Assembly (NCBI GenBank): GCA_015680685.1
Contig: MNCI01009599.1
Span: 140,079-204,078 of the forward strand
From: Gnetum montanum
Taxonomy: Eukaryota; Streptophyta; Gnetopsida; Gnetales; Gnetaceae
Direction: 5' to 3'
DNA: 64,000 bases
Notes under the pieces: generated by a model
Told to the model about the DNA's origin: nothing
Databases searched by the model: none
The model's input: the letters and a program-made list of their open reading frames with translations, nothing else
Position numbers and translations under genes: made by a program
Shown here: in pieces, positions 12,060 through 24,650 of the stretch
Layout: every line of letters starts with the position of its first letter
Position numbering within the stretch: position 1 is the first letter of the stretch

Positions 12060-12480
12060 TGCATGGAATCTTCTTCTTCTCTATCTTTCCAAAAGTGTTT
12101 TCCTAAGATATTTCTAGGGAAAGATCACAAATACCTAGATAGTGCTTAGCCATGCCCTTCCCATTATGATTGGGAAGTCTCCCTTACTGTTATTCACTTG
12201 AATCACTAGGAAGTCAACTGGATACGACCACCCATAAACAGTGGTAATAATGTCCTCGACTAATCCCAAGGGAACAGTGATGGATTGGTCAGCTAACTTT
12301 AAATGAAAATTTCTCTTTTTTAATAGGGGTAGGTTCTAGGCCTTATACATTTCTTGGGATATTAGGTTGACACCGAAACCTGAATCCAAAAGAGCTTTAC
12401 ATGGCTCATTCCCAATAATTTGTAGATATATTAGGGGACTCCCAGGATTAGAGAATTTCCTAGGAAGGTGGCCAACTTTG
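12060..12480 (-). pseudogene. pol: Aspartic protease of element A
   Basis: The retropepsin that cleaves the polyprotein is visible between gag and RT. IIGNEPCKALLDSGFGVNLI carries the catalytic D-S-G near 12380, and FPIIMGRAWLST is the C-terminal I-[IL]-G-R segment. The active-site triplet is intact here, while elements B and C have lost it at the same position. The frame still contains a few stops. Confidence 0.8.
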
Positions 12481-12689
12481 ATTCAATTAGTAATGGCATG
12501 TGTTAACATGAACATATGCATTGAATGCGGTGTTAAGTTTGAAGGGGGCTATGAAGCTTTATTTGACATGGAGGCATCCAAAGACTCAACCACTTGGGGT
12601 TGCAAAGGCTTGGTTGGACTGTTGGTTCTAAAGAAAGATCTTTTCTTCATATGGTTGTTAGAACCAATAGTAGGTTGAGGATTAATAGC

Positions 12690-15044
12690 CCTTGTGGTGT
12701 TTCATTGCTGTGGCTGAGCAAGGAGTTCACCTTGCATTGCTGGAGTAAGCGGTAATGGAGCTATTGGTGGGAGAGATGTGACTGGATTAGAAGGATGGTA
12801 TACTTGTGAAATGTTGCCCCTAGGAGAGGAAGTCCTATAGTACTCGTAGGCTTGGTAGTGATGTTGGGGAGTAATGTGACCAACAGAGTCATGTGGAGAG
12901 ATTGGATGTTGCATGTAGTATCCATATGGGTCAGGTTGCCAATAAGGATATTGTTGCCTTGGTGGTGGCATTCCCCATGATTGTGGGTGCTACGACTATT
13001 GATGTTGCTTAATTGGTTGTGGTGGATTTCCACTTGGATAATATGTTAAAGGTTGGTGGAACTACCTTGGTTTACCTTGGGGATAAGGTAACCGTCGGGA
13101 TGTTTGCCATTTTTTTAAACGTGCATAAGTGCATACACCCCAAAATTATGTAAATGTGAGATTACAAGGCAACATCCCTTAGGATGGTCATATTGACAAA
13201 TCTCACATCCATTATCATCGTCTATATCTAAGTTCACAACCTCTTTGATAATAGCAACTTTACCCCTACCCTTGTTACATGCATTTTCTACTTCTCTCTT
13301 TTTCCTTTTGTCATGATCACTACCTCGCTCTCTAGACTCCTCTACTACTTTGAGCATAGTTTAAGATCTACTATCCAGGGAGTTCCACATTTGGTCTACC
13401 TTTGTCGATACTTCTGATGCTAACTTTTGGATAGGCAAGGTTTTCCTATTCACCATCTCTTCGAGTGGTGACTCTTCCTCATCCTCATAAAATCTTACAC
13501 CCTTCTTTAGAGGGAAGGATATTGGTTATATTACTTTGCACTCTCTCTTTTTCATAACTCACCTTCTTCCTTAGCTACTTGCTCCAGTAGCCTATGAATT
13601 TGATAGGATCTAAGCTCAGATAACCTCCCTTGGGATAAGTCCCAAGGGTTCTTCTCGTTTCATGCCTAAGCCCATCTACGAGATGGCGTAGTTGATCCTG
13701 TTGCGAATAACCATGGCTAGGAAAATGATGTAGAAGTGCATAATAATAGCCCATGGTAGCATCCAAGGGTTCATGACTTCATTGTTTCCATCCTTGGATT
13801 TTCTTTCACAAGTTAGACACCCAGGAGTATGTTTGGTACTTATCATTGAACAATTCTAGCATAGTACTCCGCTTATGAATGGATTCCAATTCTAAGGACT
13901 GGTACTAGCTTTTAGATTTTTTTATTAGTGTCTATGGGAACAACTTCAGTTTTTTCCATTTGTTTTCTATGTTTTACAAGGCACACACATTGTGAAATTC
14001 TTGTAAGTGATTTTGACGATCAGTTTTATAACCCTCTTCAAATCATGGAATGTTATTCATGTCTAACCTTTTGATTGTATTATCTTTTTGGTGCCTTGTT
14101 GGAACTCTCACAGCCTCAGTTATATCTAGCATGCTTCATGTAGCGAGTAGGGGTTCATCATGATCATCTTGTTCGTAGCATCTATGGTGCCTACGCGGTT
14201 CCCTACTCTCCCTTCTTCTATGGCATGATTCCCTAGAGTGCCCTTGTCCTCCGTATTGGTTGTCTCATCTGTGACTTCCACTTTGTTTACCCTTATCCTC
14301 ATGATTTGTTTCTCTATGGCTACATCTAGACATGAAAGGAGAGGATGAAGGTGATGATGAAGAAGAAGAAGAAGGGGAACTGCCATCATGACAATGTCTA
14401 CTACCTTCTCTTCGGTGGTCTCTACCTCGATTGCGATTGCAATCAAAATGCCCACCTTTGTCATATGTTTTTGTTCCATTTTCCAACACTTTGTGTCCAT
14501 TGGTATTAGCACCTGGGTTGTGAATAGTAGAATGAAGGTTCTGATACATAACCCCTTGGCCAAAGTCAAAGGGAGGAACATCGTTATGTGGGTGACTACC
14601 TGAGGTAGGTTCATCGCCCTCAATCTCGCTTAAAACTTGGAGGGCATCCTTAGACCATTTTCCCTTCAAGGAATTATGGTGTCTCTCCTGTTGATAATCT
14701 CTTTGATGTTGTGCTTCAGTAGGATGATAGTCTCTCGAATCATAGTCTTTTGCAATGTAATCAACGTGTAAGTGTTGCATGCCTATTCGTGTGAGAGCAT
14801 GAAGAAGCATACTTGGGACTGAATGGTCAAGAGGTGACACTATGTTACCTTCCAAGTCACGCCAATGCAGCTATTTGTCTTGCTGGAGAATAAAGGTGAA
14901 GTCAGGTACATATTCATTGGGATGAACATATATCATATGAAGTTATTGAGGAATTGGTGGATCAACGTCACATGTATCCTACGACCGTTTGCTTCTTGTG
15001 TTGGTCCTAGGTGGTGAAGTTCCTTTGTGAGAAGAAGAAGACAT
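12690..15044 (-). pseudogene. gag: Gag of element A
   Basis: Gag forms the particle that packages element RNA. The likely start is MSSSSHKGTSPP (ATG at 15044-15042, minus strand). The same Met-Ser-Ser-Ser start opens element B gag at 45230. A long readable stretch (14265-14855) is rich in His, Asp, Arg and Ser, including a serine run. A nucleocapsid knuckle, CEICQYDHPKGCC (13169-13207), fits CX2CX3HX4C. After it comes a proline- and tyrosine-rich tail with HYQAYEYY (12702-12971). Stops and frame changes occur throughout. Between about 13500 and 14100 the protein is readable only in pieces. Confidence 0.75.
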
Positions 15045-15154
15045 CTTTTCTTGTTCAGTGTGCAAGGTACTATTATATTTTTCTTAATCAACCCTAAGGG
15101 TTCATTCCAACGATGTGAATGATTTTCTAAGTTCTACTTAGCGCACAAACAACT

Positions 15155-15175
15155 AAGTCCCCGGCAATGGCACCA
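15155..15175 (-). other. Primer binding site of element A (tRNA-Asp type)
   Basis: The minus strand reads TGGTGCCATTGCCGGGGA one base after the LTR end. Plant elements primed by tRNA-Asp(GTC) have TGGCGCCGTTGCCGGGGA. The two differences are C to T and G to A at former CpG sites, as expected from cytosine decay. Confidence 0.85.
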
Positions 15176-15176
15176 A

Positions 15177-16012
15177 TGATGAGCGGCGAGGTACCCCTAC
15201 TCTCAACTATACGAATATGAGCATTTCACACACGATCCGGTCAAATTACAAGGACTAAGTACCTATGCACCTTTGTGGAACAATAACAGGTTGATTAATC
15301 ATTGTCTTCCCAAACTTACTTATATGTCATGATTGTATGGTTAAGTAAGATTGAGGCATATGATTTTTATGGCTTTTATGTGTTTTATATCCTATGCTAA
15401 TAAGGAGGGGAGAGAGAAATAACTAAGTAACTAATCTAATTTAACTATTCATTAACTAAGTTCTAAGTACTCCTAACACCAGTATCCATTCCCACTTGCT
15501 GTACACATCCTGAACTAGTGCAACGCTGCTAGGATTGCCAAACCCTAATTGTTACCGGGTTACCAAGTGCTACACACATGCTCAAAGTGGTCGTACTGAG
15601 TGTAATTAACTAAGGGAGTTGTAAGGTGAGAGAAATCATTAATTAACTAGGAAAGAATTAAATAATAATTAACACTGATTAATCTATTATGTATGTTGCA
15701 AGGTTTATCATAAAGTTCATCTGTATTGCCAGACACAAAGTGTGCTCAGGTACAAAATGCTCAAATAAAGATCTGTTCACTCTATGACTCCTACTACAGG
15801 CACGTAGAAATAATTCTAACACTGGAGGGAAAAATTGGCAAGAGTTTGGCTAAGGGACTACTTCTAACTATTGGAAACCAAGGGTGCCACCTCTTATTTA
15901 TAAGCAAGGAGGCAGGCTGTGATATTGGGTATCTGACATCACATGGTCGATTTGATATCACGGAGGTGATATCGTGGAAGAAATATCGTATACGCAATAT
16001 CACGGTTCATCA
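15177..16012 (-). repeat. 5' LTR of element A
   Basis: 836 bp from TGATGAGCGG to GTTCATCA on the + strand. It matches the 3' LTR along its length and the LTRs of B (45391-46261) and C (21386-22224) more distantly. The U3 end (about 15920-16012) is packed with GATATC/ATATCG near-palindromes, partly missing from the 3' LTR. Confidence 0.9.
15894..15902 (-). promoter_or_regulatory. TATA box in the 5' LTR of element A
   Basis: TATAAATAA on the minus strand lies about 110 bases into the LTR, just after the GATATC-rich U3. Equivalent boxes occur in the A 3' LTR (6839-6847), in B (46126-46135) and in C (21498-21506). Conservation of position supports a real promoter element. Confidence 0.55.
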
Positions 16013-16895
16013 TCACATGTTTAGAAACTTGTGCAAAAAATTTACATATCACTATTGATGCAAAGAAATACCCAATTCCAACATATAAAATGCTTATGCA
16101 TTAATTCAACAATACCCATAACTATGATGATATTACAAAAACCTGATGAATCAAAATTAACTTGAGAAAATGCTAAGGATTCTCACATGTTCAAGATGCA
16201 TGAAAACTAAGGTTATGAATGCATATATAGCCACAACATATCTCAAGAACATAGAACAAGATCTCATGAGAAAAATCTACTACCACAAGACTTCAACCTC
16301 ATAAAGCTTTTTCTTCCAATTGATTAATGTTAGCAATGCCAAACCGAATGGATTCATGGAATTTCTAACATGGAAAATTTGTTGTTCTAATCCTAAGCTA
16401 ATGTAATAGTTAATAAAAGAAAACCTAGGAAAAGCGAATTCAAACCTTACTTCTGGTACATGAAAACCATTTAATAAAATCTATAAAATAAAATATTCAA
16501 AATAATGTGCATATATTTTTAAATTTTAATTTAATAAAATGTTAATTACTAATATAATTTATGAAAATCTATAGGTCACTCTCTCATGTATCAAGACCAA
16601 TAAAACACAAAATTCATAATTAATTAAATATACAAATAAATATGTTGCATACACACATGTGGCCATACTTGTCAAAGATACCGAAGGCACACCAAACAAT
16701 ATGAAACCTATCAAGCTCATCCAATGAGTTAATACAATATTCATGATTTAAATATGATACAAAAACATTATGAAAGTACATAAATCATAAATACATCTCT
16801 AAAGCATAAATAATCACATCACATGGCATACAAAATGAATAAATCTATCATGTAGGCATAGAGAAAGCACACTCAAACATAAGAAAAGATACTAA
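16013..16895. other. AT-rich spacer
   Basis: Flank of element A and target region of the solo LTR. I see no coding capacity or repeats beyond simple AT-rich sequence. The last five bases (ACTAA, 16891-16895) are the left target duplication of the solo LTR. Confidence 0.5.
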
Positions 16896-18142
16896 TGTGG
16901 ACCTTTTGTTGTGTTAAAACGTTAAGTAAAATGATGTCAAAAGCTTTTTGCATGGTTGTGGGTTACTGTGTTTGTAGGTCTATGTACATGGGAAACCAAG
17001 ATGAGCTAAAGCCTACATAGATGATAAGAAATGAACTAGTCTAGAGCTTAGAGAAAAAGGTCAGTCACAAGGTCTCAAACAAACATGCAAGAATTCCAAA
17101 GAACATGGACAAGAACCAGATACTATACAAGAAAAGTTTTCATCATCAAAGCATGCAGAAGATCAAGGTTGTGGTCAAGGGAACAATGAATTCAAAGGAC
17201 AAAGAAAGTGAAGAAAGATGTCTTTGGGAAATAGTAGATGTCTTGGCAACATTGGAGTGAACACATGCAAAGACATCTTCAAGAAATAGCAGATGTCTTT
17301 CCTTAGGCAACGATGTCTTCACCAGAGAAAGACATCTTCACAGAATGTAGGACTGATTCAAAAAGATGTCTCCCATCAGACAAAGACATCTTTCTCAAAT
17401 AAAGACGTCTTCCAAGAATAGAAGGCAAATTTAGAAAGATGTCTCAGACATGAAGAAGACATCTTCCATGATCATTAGTGTGCATTTCCTAGCTATTGCA
17501 CAAGTTCTAAGATGGATTTAGAAATAAGGAATCTATAAGAAGACATCATATGCATTGGGAAATGTGCAAGCTTATGTTTAATCACTGTATAATCATTTTG
17601 TGTATCACTATAATCTTTGTTGCTCTTCATTATATCATCATTTGTTTATTGTAAAGTGTGTTGCACCTCAATGTACAAGGATTAACAAATTGAGTTGCAT
17701 TTATCCCTTTTAATTGTTCTCTCTTGTTGCCCTATGAGGTTGATGTGCTTCTTGTGAGAAGGCATCTTACTTAAGCTTGTCAGGATCCTGTGGGATTAAG
17801 TTGTTTGTGTTGCGGTACAACACTTCAGAGTGGAGCCCAAGGTTGTAAAGGTTGTGGAAGCTTGGAAACCACATTTTAAGCCTGATGGAACCTTATGGAG
17901 TTGAGTGGTTGGTGTTGCAGTACAACACTCTGGAGCAAGGCTTGAAGACTGTATAGGGTGTGAACCCTTCAACCACATTTGAGAGCAACAAAGTTTAGAG
18001 TTGTGCTAGTGATCTACCCTTTGAGTGTGGACTACCCAAGTTGGGTAATCACGTTAAATTCAATGTGTGTGCTTTTGTTTTACAAAATTTTAATTTGGGG
18101 AACTTATTCATCCCTTCCCCCTTCTAATTTCAATGATCCACA
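16896..18142 (+). repeat. Solo LTR of the H family with a perfect target duplication
   Basis: 1247 bp starting TGTGGACC and ending GATCCACA, similar along its length to the H1 LTR at 1593-2738. It is flanked directly by ACTAA on the left (16891-16895) and ACTAA on the right (18143-18147). There is no polypurine tract before it and no primer site after it. This is the signature of a full element reduced to one LTR by recombination between its LTRs. It carries the same AAGACATCTT/AAGATGTCTT cluster (about 17215-17480). Confidence 0.9.
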
Positions 18143-18147
18143 ACTAA

Positions 18148-19599
18148 CACTATGATATATGAGAATATGATGTGTTATTACTTTATTCTTATTTATTTTG
18201 TGCTTCTCTATATTTTATTTATTTAGTCTATGTTTGGATTTATTTTATTCCTTCATGGTTAAAAGTATTTCTCCATTGTTTTGTCATTTAATGTTCCTTT
18301 GGTAAAGTAGAAGTGCTTTTTTCTTGCAATGCTTCTATACTCAAGGTACCTATAGTTGTTATTTACACTATAATTGGTATAACTAAAGTTCAACTTTACA
18401 TTAAAAACAATACTAAAGTTTAATTTAGTAATAGAAAAATTTATATGATTTTGCTACCTTCGTTGTCTTTATTATCTTTTTTATTTGATTGTACATTCTT
18501 AGTCATGGTTTTTGGTTAACCTTAATTTTCTCTATTATTTCTCTTCACATGTATTATGTTTTGAAATTGAATGGAAACTTGGATTTATGGTATTGTCCTA
18601 CATTCCAACCCAAAAAATGTGTAAATCAAATAATCCTAAATGAAATCCACCTTTTTTGGAAAACTAAAAATTTGAAATCAAAATTACAATAAAAAATAAT
18701 AATATTTTGTATGAATCAGGGATATTTATGAAAAGATGCACATGTAAGTACTACAATTATTAATACCAACTACAAATCCAAATTAGTTTTGACACATGAA
18801 TTGATGTAAAATAAATCAAAGAAAAAGCCTCTAAATAATCTTTGAAAATTTCCAAAATTTTTAAGAATCTTCAAAAATTATATAGAAACTAACTTAGATT
18901 CAATAGTCAAAATAACAAAACCTAGAAACCTTATGCAAGAACCTTAAATTAGATTTTGTAAAGAAGCATAAAAAAACACAATGTATCATAGTATTTAGAA
19001 TGCTCTCTTTATAACAGAAAAACATCAGGTTTCTTATTCTAATGCATGAAAACCCTCATTTAAAAATGCAAATAAAAAACCCCAAAAAATTAAATAAACC
19101 CCCTAAAAAACATTCAAAATTTTCTAAACTTTTAAGATTTAATGACAAAACATTTAGAATAGTAATAGAAGCAAAGAAAGAAGGATATGCCTTTGGGGTT
19201 ATTAAATTAAAATCAGTATTTACAGGTATTTTCTTTTTGTGTTGCACTAAGTGAAGTCCAATTACATTAGTATTTTCATTGATAAACCCTACTAAAATTT
19301 TTTGTTTTTTTGCTAAATAGAATTTAGTTTTAGATATTAAAAAATTTCATCTATTAGTGACATTAATTGTAAGTCAAAGGATAAGCTTGAAAAATAAAGG
19401 ATGAGGGCATCCTCCCCCATATCTCAATGTTAGTTTTATCATAGAATATTCAAGGCTTTTCTAATAATCCTAAGCAAAGATTGCTAGCGAGTATATTTTA
19501 AATTAGCATTTATATCTAGATTTTCTTTTCTTGCAAAAAATTAAGATTTCAATGCATGCTATTAGTTTTGTTGGTAAATGCATTCTAAGAACTACATTA
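18148..19599. other. AT-rich stretch without recognisable genes
   Basis: No conserved domain seen. A lysine-rich open stretch at 19042-19254 (70 codons) lies in very AT-rich sequence. It has no match that I recognise, though it could belong to the LINE remnant that follows. Confidence 0.4.
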
Positions 19600-19935
19600 T
19601 TATTTTTATTTTGTTCATGAAGTTAATAAAGGAGATGTTGATATTTTAGTTAACAAAAATTGAACTAGAAAAGTTTTGAATTATAACTTTAATAACTTCA
19701 AAAAAGTTATTTAGATTTTTTTTTCTTAGTAAAAAAAAGAAGATTGTAGACTCTACAATATTTATGCTCATAATAATTTGGAATATCAATTAGAGGTTTG
19801 GAAATATCTTCAATCTCTACCTAAATTTCCTTGGACTATTGGAGGTGATTTCAATATAGATGAAAATCATTTATATAAACTTGATAGTCTTTCTCCTAAT
19901 ACACCTGGATCAAGTTCACTCTATTTATTTTAATC
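19600..19935 (+). pseudogene. LINE endonuclease fragment
   Basis: From 19742 one frame stays open for about 62 codons and reads like the apurinic endonuclease domain of plant L1-type LINEs. RLYNIYAHNN (the usual N-[VI]-Y-A-P-N region) is followed about 30 codons later by FPWTIGGDFNID (GGDFN at 19841-19855, holding catalytic Asp and Asn). Before it, about 19630-19740, a frame with stops gives GDVDILVNKN, as in the preceding part of the same domain. There is no RT domain after it, so this is a short truncated piece. Orientation is +. Confidence 0.6.
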
Positions 19936-20479
19936 TTCAAATCCCACTAAATATATCTATTATGAAAACATTCAAAATGCCAAAAAACAAGAAAAATAGC
20001 TATCTTCATTTAATGTAACAAAGAGTAGAATAGGGTTTCACAACCCATAAACATCCAAATCACTCGCAAGCACTTAAATAAAATTACAAAGCATGAGGCA
20101 GTACAATCATACAATGAGTGTTCTCAATGAAAGAAATAACTAAATGAGATATCTTCCATAGATCCAAGACTAAGATCAAAATACACAAGTACATAAGAAA
20201 CACACAGGCCAACACAAACATAATTGACCAAGAGTTGCATACATACTCATGTACTCTTCACATGTGTTCCCATGCTACTCATCACACACTCTTCTTATCT
20301 TATGATCAACCATAATATTTATTGAAAAATGAAGACAAGAAATCTAGAAACATTTTCTTAAGCTCATTTTGAAGATTCCTAGCTATATCCATCTTTTCAC
20401 ATCTTTCTCTAGCTATTCCCCAATTTTGAACTACCAATTTAAAAATTTTGCTAGTTTCATGGGTGATCTTGAGGCTTTC

Positions 20480-20740
20480 AAGATGTCTTATTTTCAACTC
20501 TGTCTTACATGTGAGATTTTTGCTTTGGTTATAAGACATATCCTATGGAGATGGGATGTATCCTCTACTTGTGAGAAATCTCCTCTAGGACATCTTCTTC
20601 ACTAGTAAGATATCTCCCAAAAAACATATTCTTCTTAGATAAGACATCACATCTAAACTTGGGATGTCTCCTATGAAGATCCAACTCTTGGCCAAGACAT
20701 CTCCTTAATCTACAAGGTGTCTCCATAGCATCTAAAATCT
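20480..20740. repeat. Cluster of AGACATCT/AGATGTCT motifs
   Basis: About ten imperfect copies of GACATCTC or GATGTCTC occur within 260 bases. They resemble the motif cluster inside the two H-family LTRs, in mostly the reverse sense. Recognisable LTR ends are absent, so this may be an internal piece of a more distant H-type LTR on the minus strand. Confidence 0.4.
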
Positions 20741-21385
20741 ATAAAAATCATCTATAGGGATGAAGGATGGAGATTAGAATAGGTGTCCCTATGCTAGCTC
20801 TTCCATCCTTTAAAAAGTAAACTCATGTGATGAAACATCCAATGATATTTTATATGTTAATTGTAAGCCCTTGATCCAAGGAAGTGTTTTATGTGTCCTA
20901 TGTTTCTAGTCTAGCATGTTCAATTGAGGTTATTTTTTTTCTGCAATACATCCTTGCCTCCTATGTGATACTCCAAATCTTCATCCCTAATTCTAAGCTC
21001 TTTAGAATGATTCCAACTTCATTCAGATGTTCGTAGGTCATTTTGACATGTATATTTGAGTGTTATCTTATCCCAGATGCATATTTGTAAATTCTAATTA
21101 TAGACGGTGGGCTGACTACCATGTAGCAATACACCTCCTACATCAATGCAAGGGCACTGATGCATCCTCTCCCTAGTCCTAACTAATCATCCCTACGAGT
21201 AGTATATCTAAGTTAGCTTGTATGTTGTCAATGAGCCTTCATTGGTATCCAGATGGTGATAAGCCCTATCTATTGCCACGTAAAAAATATAAATATTCAA
21301 TGTAATTTCTCACATAATAAGAAGTGAATACTTATTTCTTGATCTTGTTACATCTAGGTTGTATCAAGATCTCTTCCTTCCTTGG
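20741..21385. other. Spacer before element C
   Basis: No gene or repeat recognised. The last five bases (CTTGG, 21381-21385) would be the left target duplication of element C. Its right partner is not in the window, because C has no 3' end here. Confidence 0.4.
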
Positions 21386-22224
21386 TGATGAGTCATGGTT
21401 GATTGGATTGCATTGATGTAATCCCATTGACACGTACCTATCGATGCATGGTTTGATGTGTTGATGTATACGCATCAACATAGTGTTTAGTCTTGCCTAT
21501 ATAAATGCTTGCACCCACTACATTTATAACATTCATTGTTAAGTAGCATAGTCAAACTCTTGCAGTTTGGTTATTTCAGAGTTAGAATATTTTCTAAGTA
21601 CCCATAGTAGCAATTGAGAAGTGTATGGATCTTTATTCGAGCATTGATGCGCCTGGACACCTTCGTGTAAACCACAATAAAGACAAGCTTTCTTAATAAA
21701 CCTTGCAACACTTGGACTTAGCTTAATATTTTGTTCTTGCATTTACTACTTATGTAATTTATTTCAATGTATTTAATTAATTAATTAATATTAATTAATT
21801 AATGCACATAAGTATGACCATCTTGAGCATACATTAATGCTTGGTAATAAGAGTAGCACTCACACTTGTTAACCTAGTAGCATTGCAACGTGTTCAGGAT
21901 GTGTACGGTAGATGGAAATGGATGCTTATGTTAGGATTAGTTAAGGCATTAATTAGTTACTAGATTAATTTAATTACTTTATTTTCTACACTTAGGTGAA
22001 GTAAATGAAAAATATAAAAATGATACAAATCATATGCCTCAGTTACACTTAACCATACCAATATACCTGACAAGTGGAACTGGGAAGACAACAGTCACAT
22101 CTTTGAGATTCACTGCTTAGTAAATGTGTACTTAGAGAACTAAAGTCTATAAAATTTGACTAGATTGCTTAGGAAATGCTAGTGAATTGTATGATTGGGT
22201 GTACAGACTACTTGCTACTCATCA
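21386..22224 (+). repeat. 5' LTR of element C
   Basis: Starts TGATGAGTCA and ends CTCATCA, 839 bp, nearly the same length as the A LTR. The shared segment GTTAGAATATTTTCTA (about 21580) and the TATATAAAT box at 21498-21506 lie at corresponding positions in A. An AATTAATTAATTAAT tract is at about 21772-21802. Confidence 0.8.
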
Positions 22225-22246
22225 TTAGCATCGTTGCTACAGACTT
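22225..22246 (+). other. Degenerate primer binding site of element C
   Basis: TTAGCATCGTTGCTACAGAC directly follows the LTR end. It aligns with TTGGTGCCATTGCCGGGGAC of element A, with several transitions. The position is certain, the sequence heavily decayed. Confidence 0.6.
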
Positions 22247-22371
22247 TAGTTAGCTACATGCACTACCTAGAAGTTAGTGAAATTATTCAACGATGTTGTA
22301 ATGAACCTTAAAGTTGAAATCATTAAGAAAAATAATAATAACAAAAGCACAATGTTTTCATAAGAAATGAC

Positions 22372-24650
22372 ATGGCTTCTTGTAGGGAAGATTCTCCACC
22401 ACTACTTGAGAATAATTCCAATCAAAGGTTAGAAGGCTTGAAACCACTCGTGCCCCAACAATGGAAAGTGATCTATACTCATCTAGATTAATATGGTTTA
22501 GATTTCACCTTTATTAAGCACTAGAATGAACAACTATGGTGGAGGTACATGGAGGGAAACATCATGTTGCCTCTCAATTGATCAATTCCTATAATGCTTC
22601 TCCACAATCTCATGAAATTAGGCATCCATGGGCTCAATGTTGAGTATGTTGTCCAAGATCATGACTCTGGATTATCATCCCAAAAATGTACAATGAAAGA
22701 AATATTGGTAGATGGAGGCATGCTATGAGGCATCAAAAGGTAAGTGGTTCACAAACACCTTGTTCTTGCTGGGTTAAAAGGAAGGAGATGATTCCTTCTT
22801 AGGAAGTTCTTAATACATTGACTCTCCTCCCATTCTCTTTGATGAAGGAACCCTTAACCAAAATTTATAGTCAACTGTAAATAGCCTTGGTTCAAGGAAG
22901 AATAGGTTCCATGATAATGGGGACTCTAAAGGAGGGAGTTAAGGTAGGAGTAATGTTAAGCACCATAATAAAGACATACATGATGCTCATGGCTAGGATC
23001 AAAGAAGAGGGAGTAGCAGGTACTTTGTTGGTGCTGGCTTTCCTCCCTCTTTGCCTTCATCATTCTCATCATCTTCCTCCTCTAGCTTTGATTGAGGCCA
23101 CAAAGGGAGAGAATGTGATGCAGGTTATTGAAAAAATAGAGATGATCATAGATGACACCAAAACAGTAGAGACTAGGGATGTGGGAAATCAAGGGAGGCC
23201 CACCATAGAGAAAGAAGGGATAACAGAGGGCATCATAGGCATCATGACCATCACAAGGGCCATGAATATGATGAGCCTTTTCTTGCCACTAGAAACATGT
23301 TGAACGTTGTGGAGGCCATATGGATTCCAACAAGGCATGTGAAAGATAGTCAAATCAATGGTTAGATATGAACAATGTCCCTAAGTTTCAAGGGGGATAC
23401 TTTTCTGTTCCACAAAATCATCTCCAAGCATTTCATAATGCTTGCACCTTAGAAAATGTTAAGAAAGAATGGTAGAAATTGAAGTTGTTTCCTAGAATAC
23501 TTATCAAGGCCGCTGAAAGCTAGTATTGGTCCTTAGAACTAGAATCAATTAGATGATGAAGTACAATGCTTAAACTCTTCAATGACAAGTATCAAATGTA
23601 CTCCTGAGTGTCTAACCTAAGGAAGTAGATCTAAGGGTAGAAGCAAGGAACACATGAATCCTCTGATGTAGACATGGAAAGATATTACTCATTATTTCAT
23701 TGATGCCCAAGCCATGGCTTCTCTTAGAGGAAGCAGCTATGCCATATCATAGATGAGCTTCAATTAGAAACAAGGAGAACTCTTGGGATTTATGCCTATG
23801 GGAGGCTTCAGAGCTAAGAGCCCATCAAATCCAAAGGCTAATTAAGCAAGTGCCAAAGAAGAAGGTGAGCTAAGGAAAAGGGAAAATTTAGAAGAGTACA
23901 ATTGGGATCCTTTCATTAGCAAAAGGGAGGTCCAGTTTTGTGACAATGGGGAGGAGGCACCACTTTATCAAGTGGTGCAATGCAAGACCTTGTCAATACA
24001 AAAATCTATTTCTAAAATATTGGCCAAGGTAGATAAAATGTGGAACTCTTTAAATGAAAAGTTCCAAACTATCCTTAGAATTTTTGAAGAGTCCAATGGT
24101 CATGATCAAAGGAGAATGAAGAAAACTGAATGTGCCCATTAGAGGGGTAAGGGCAAAGCTGTTGTTGTTGAAGAGGTTTTGGATTTCGAGATAGATGATG
24201 ATTGTGGGTATGACATCTACCAATATGAGCATCATAAGGAATGTTATCTAGGTGTGTCATGCTCATAAGAATCTAGGGTGTATGCTATGAATCCTAGATT
24301 GGCAAAAAGGTAAGCACCTAGGAGGTTACCTTATCCTGAAGGAAACTATAGTTAGTTCCACCAACAAGCCTACTATCTGAGTGGAGCTCCACCTCAATCT
24401 CATGAGTAGTATGAGTAGTGGGAGCATCCACAATCATGGGGGATGCCACTACCAAGGTAGCAATACCCTTACCATTAGCTAGATCCATATGGGTACTATG
24501 TTCAGAAGCCAATTTTTTCACGTGTCTCTTCTAGTCATGTCTCTTTCTATCCTCCTAAGTATTATAGAGCACACTCTCCAAGAGGAGAATTCCCATTTCT
24601 GTATTATCCCCTCATCCTTCTAAGCTATATGTCCACCCTCAACTCAGCTA
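22372..24650 (+). pseudogene. gag: Gag of element C
   Basis: The likely start is MASCREDSPP at 22372, corresponding to MSSSS in A and B. Early landmarks match A: FTFI, then WWRYMEGNIMLPL (near 22540), compared with DLEGNIVSPLD in A. The nucleocapsid knuckle is recognisable at about 24201-24250 as CGYDIYQYEHHKECYLG. Both cysteines of the first CX2C pair have been lost or moved, compared with CEICQYDHPKGCC in A. A stretch at 22887-23303 is open but partly in a shifted frame. The remainder is broken by many stops. Confidence 0.7.

Larger units (their letters stand above)
6151..16012 (-). mobile_element. Element A: complete but decayed Ty3/gypsy LTR retrotransposon (Athila-like)
   Basis: Both LTRs (6151-6929 and 15177-16012) start with TGATGA and end with TCATCA. 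On the minus strand the order is 5' LTR, primer site like the 3' end of tRNA-Asp, gag, protease, RT, RNase H, integrase, a 1.9-kb noncoding tail, polypurine tract and 3' LTR. Integrase last in pol is the Ty3/gypsy order. The tRNA-Asp primer type and the CX2CX3HX4C knuckle point to the Athila/Tat side of plant gypsy elements. Flanking pentamers are TTGCA (6146-6150) and TCACA (16013-16017), a possible target duplication with two transitions. All coding regions carry stops, so the element is dead. Confidence 0.9.

Noticed and set aside
15155-15175. tRNA-Asp gene end
   Set aside because: Only about 18 bases match the tRNA 3' end in complementary sense, at the exact primer-site position. It is a primer binding site, not a tRNA gene.
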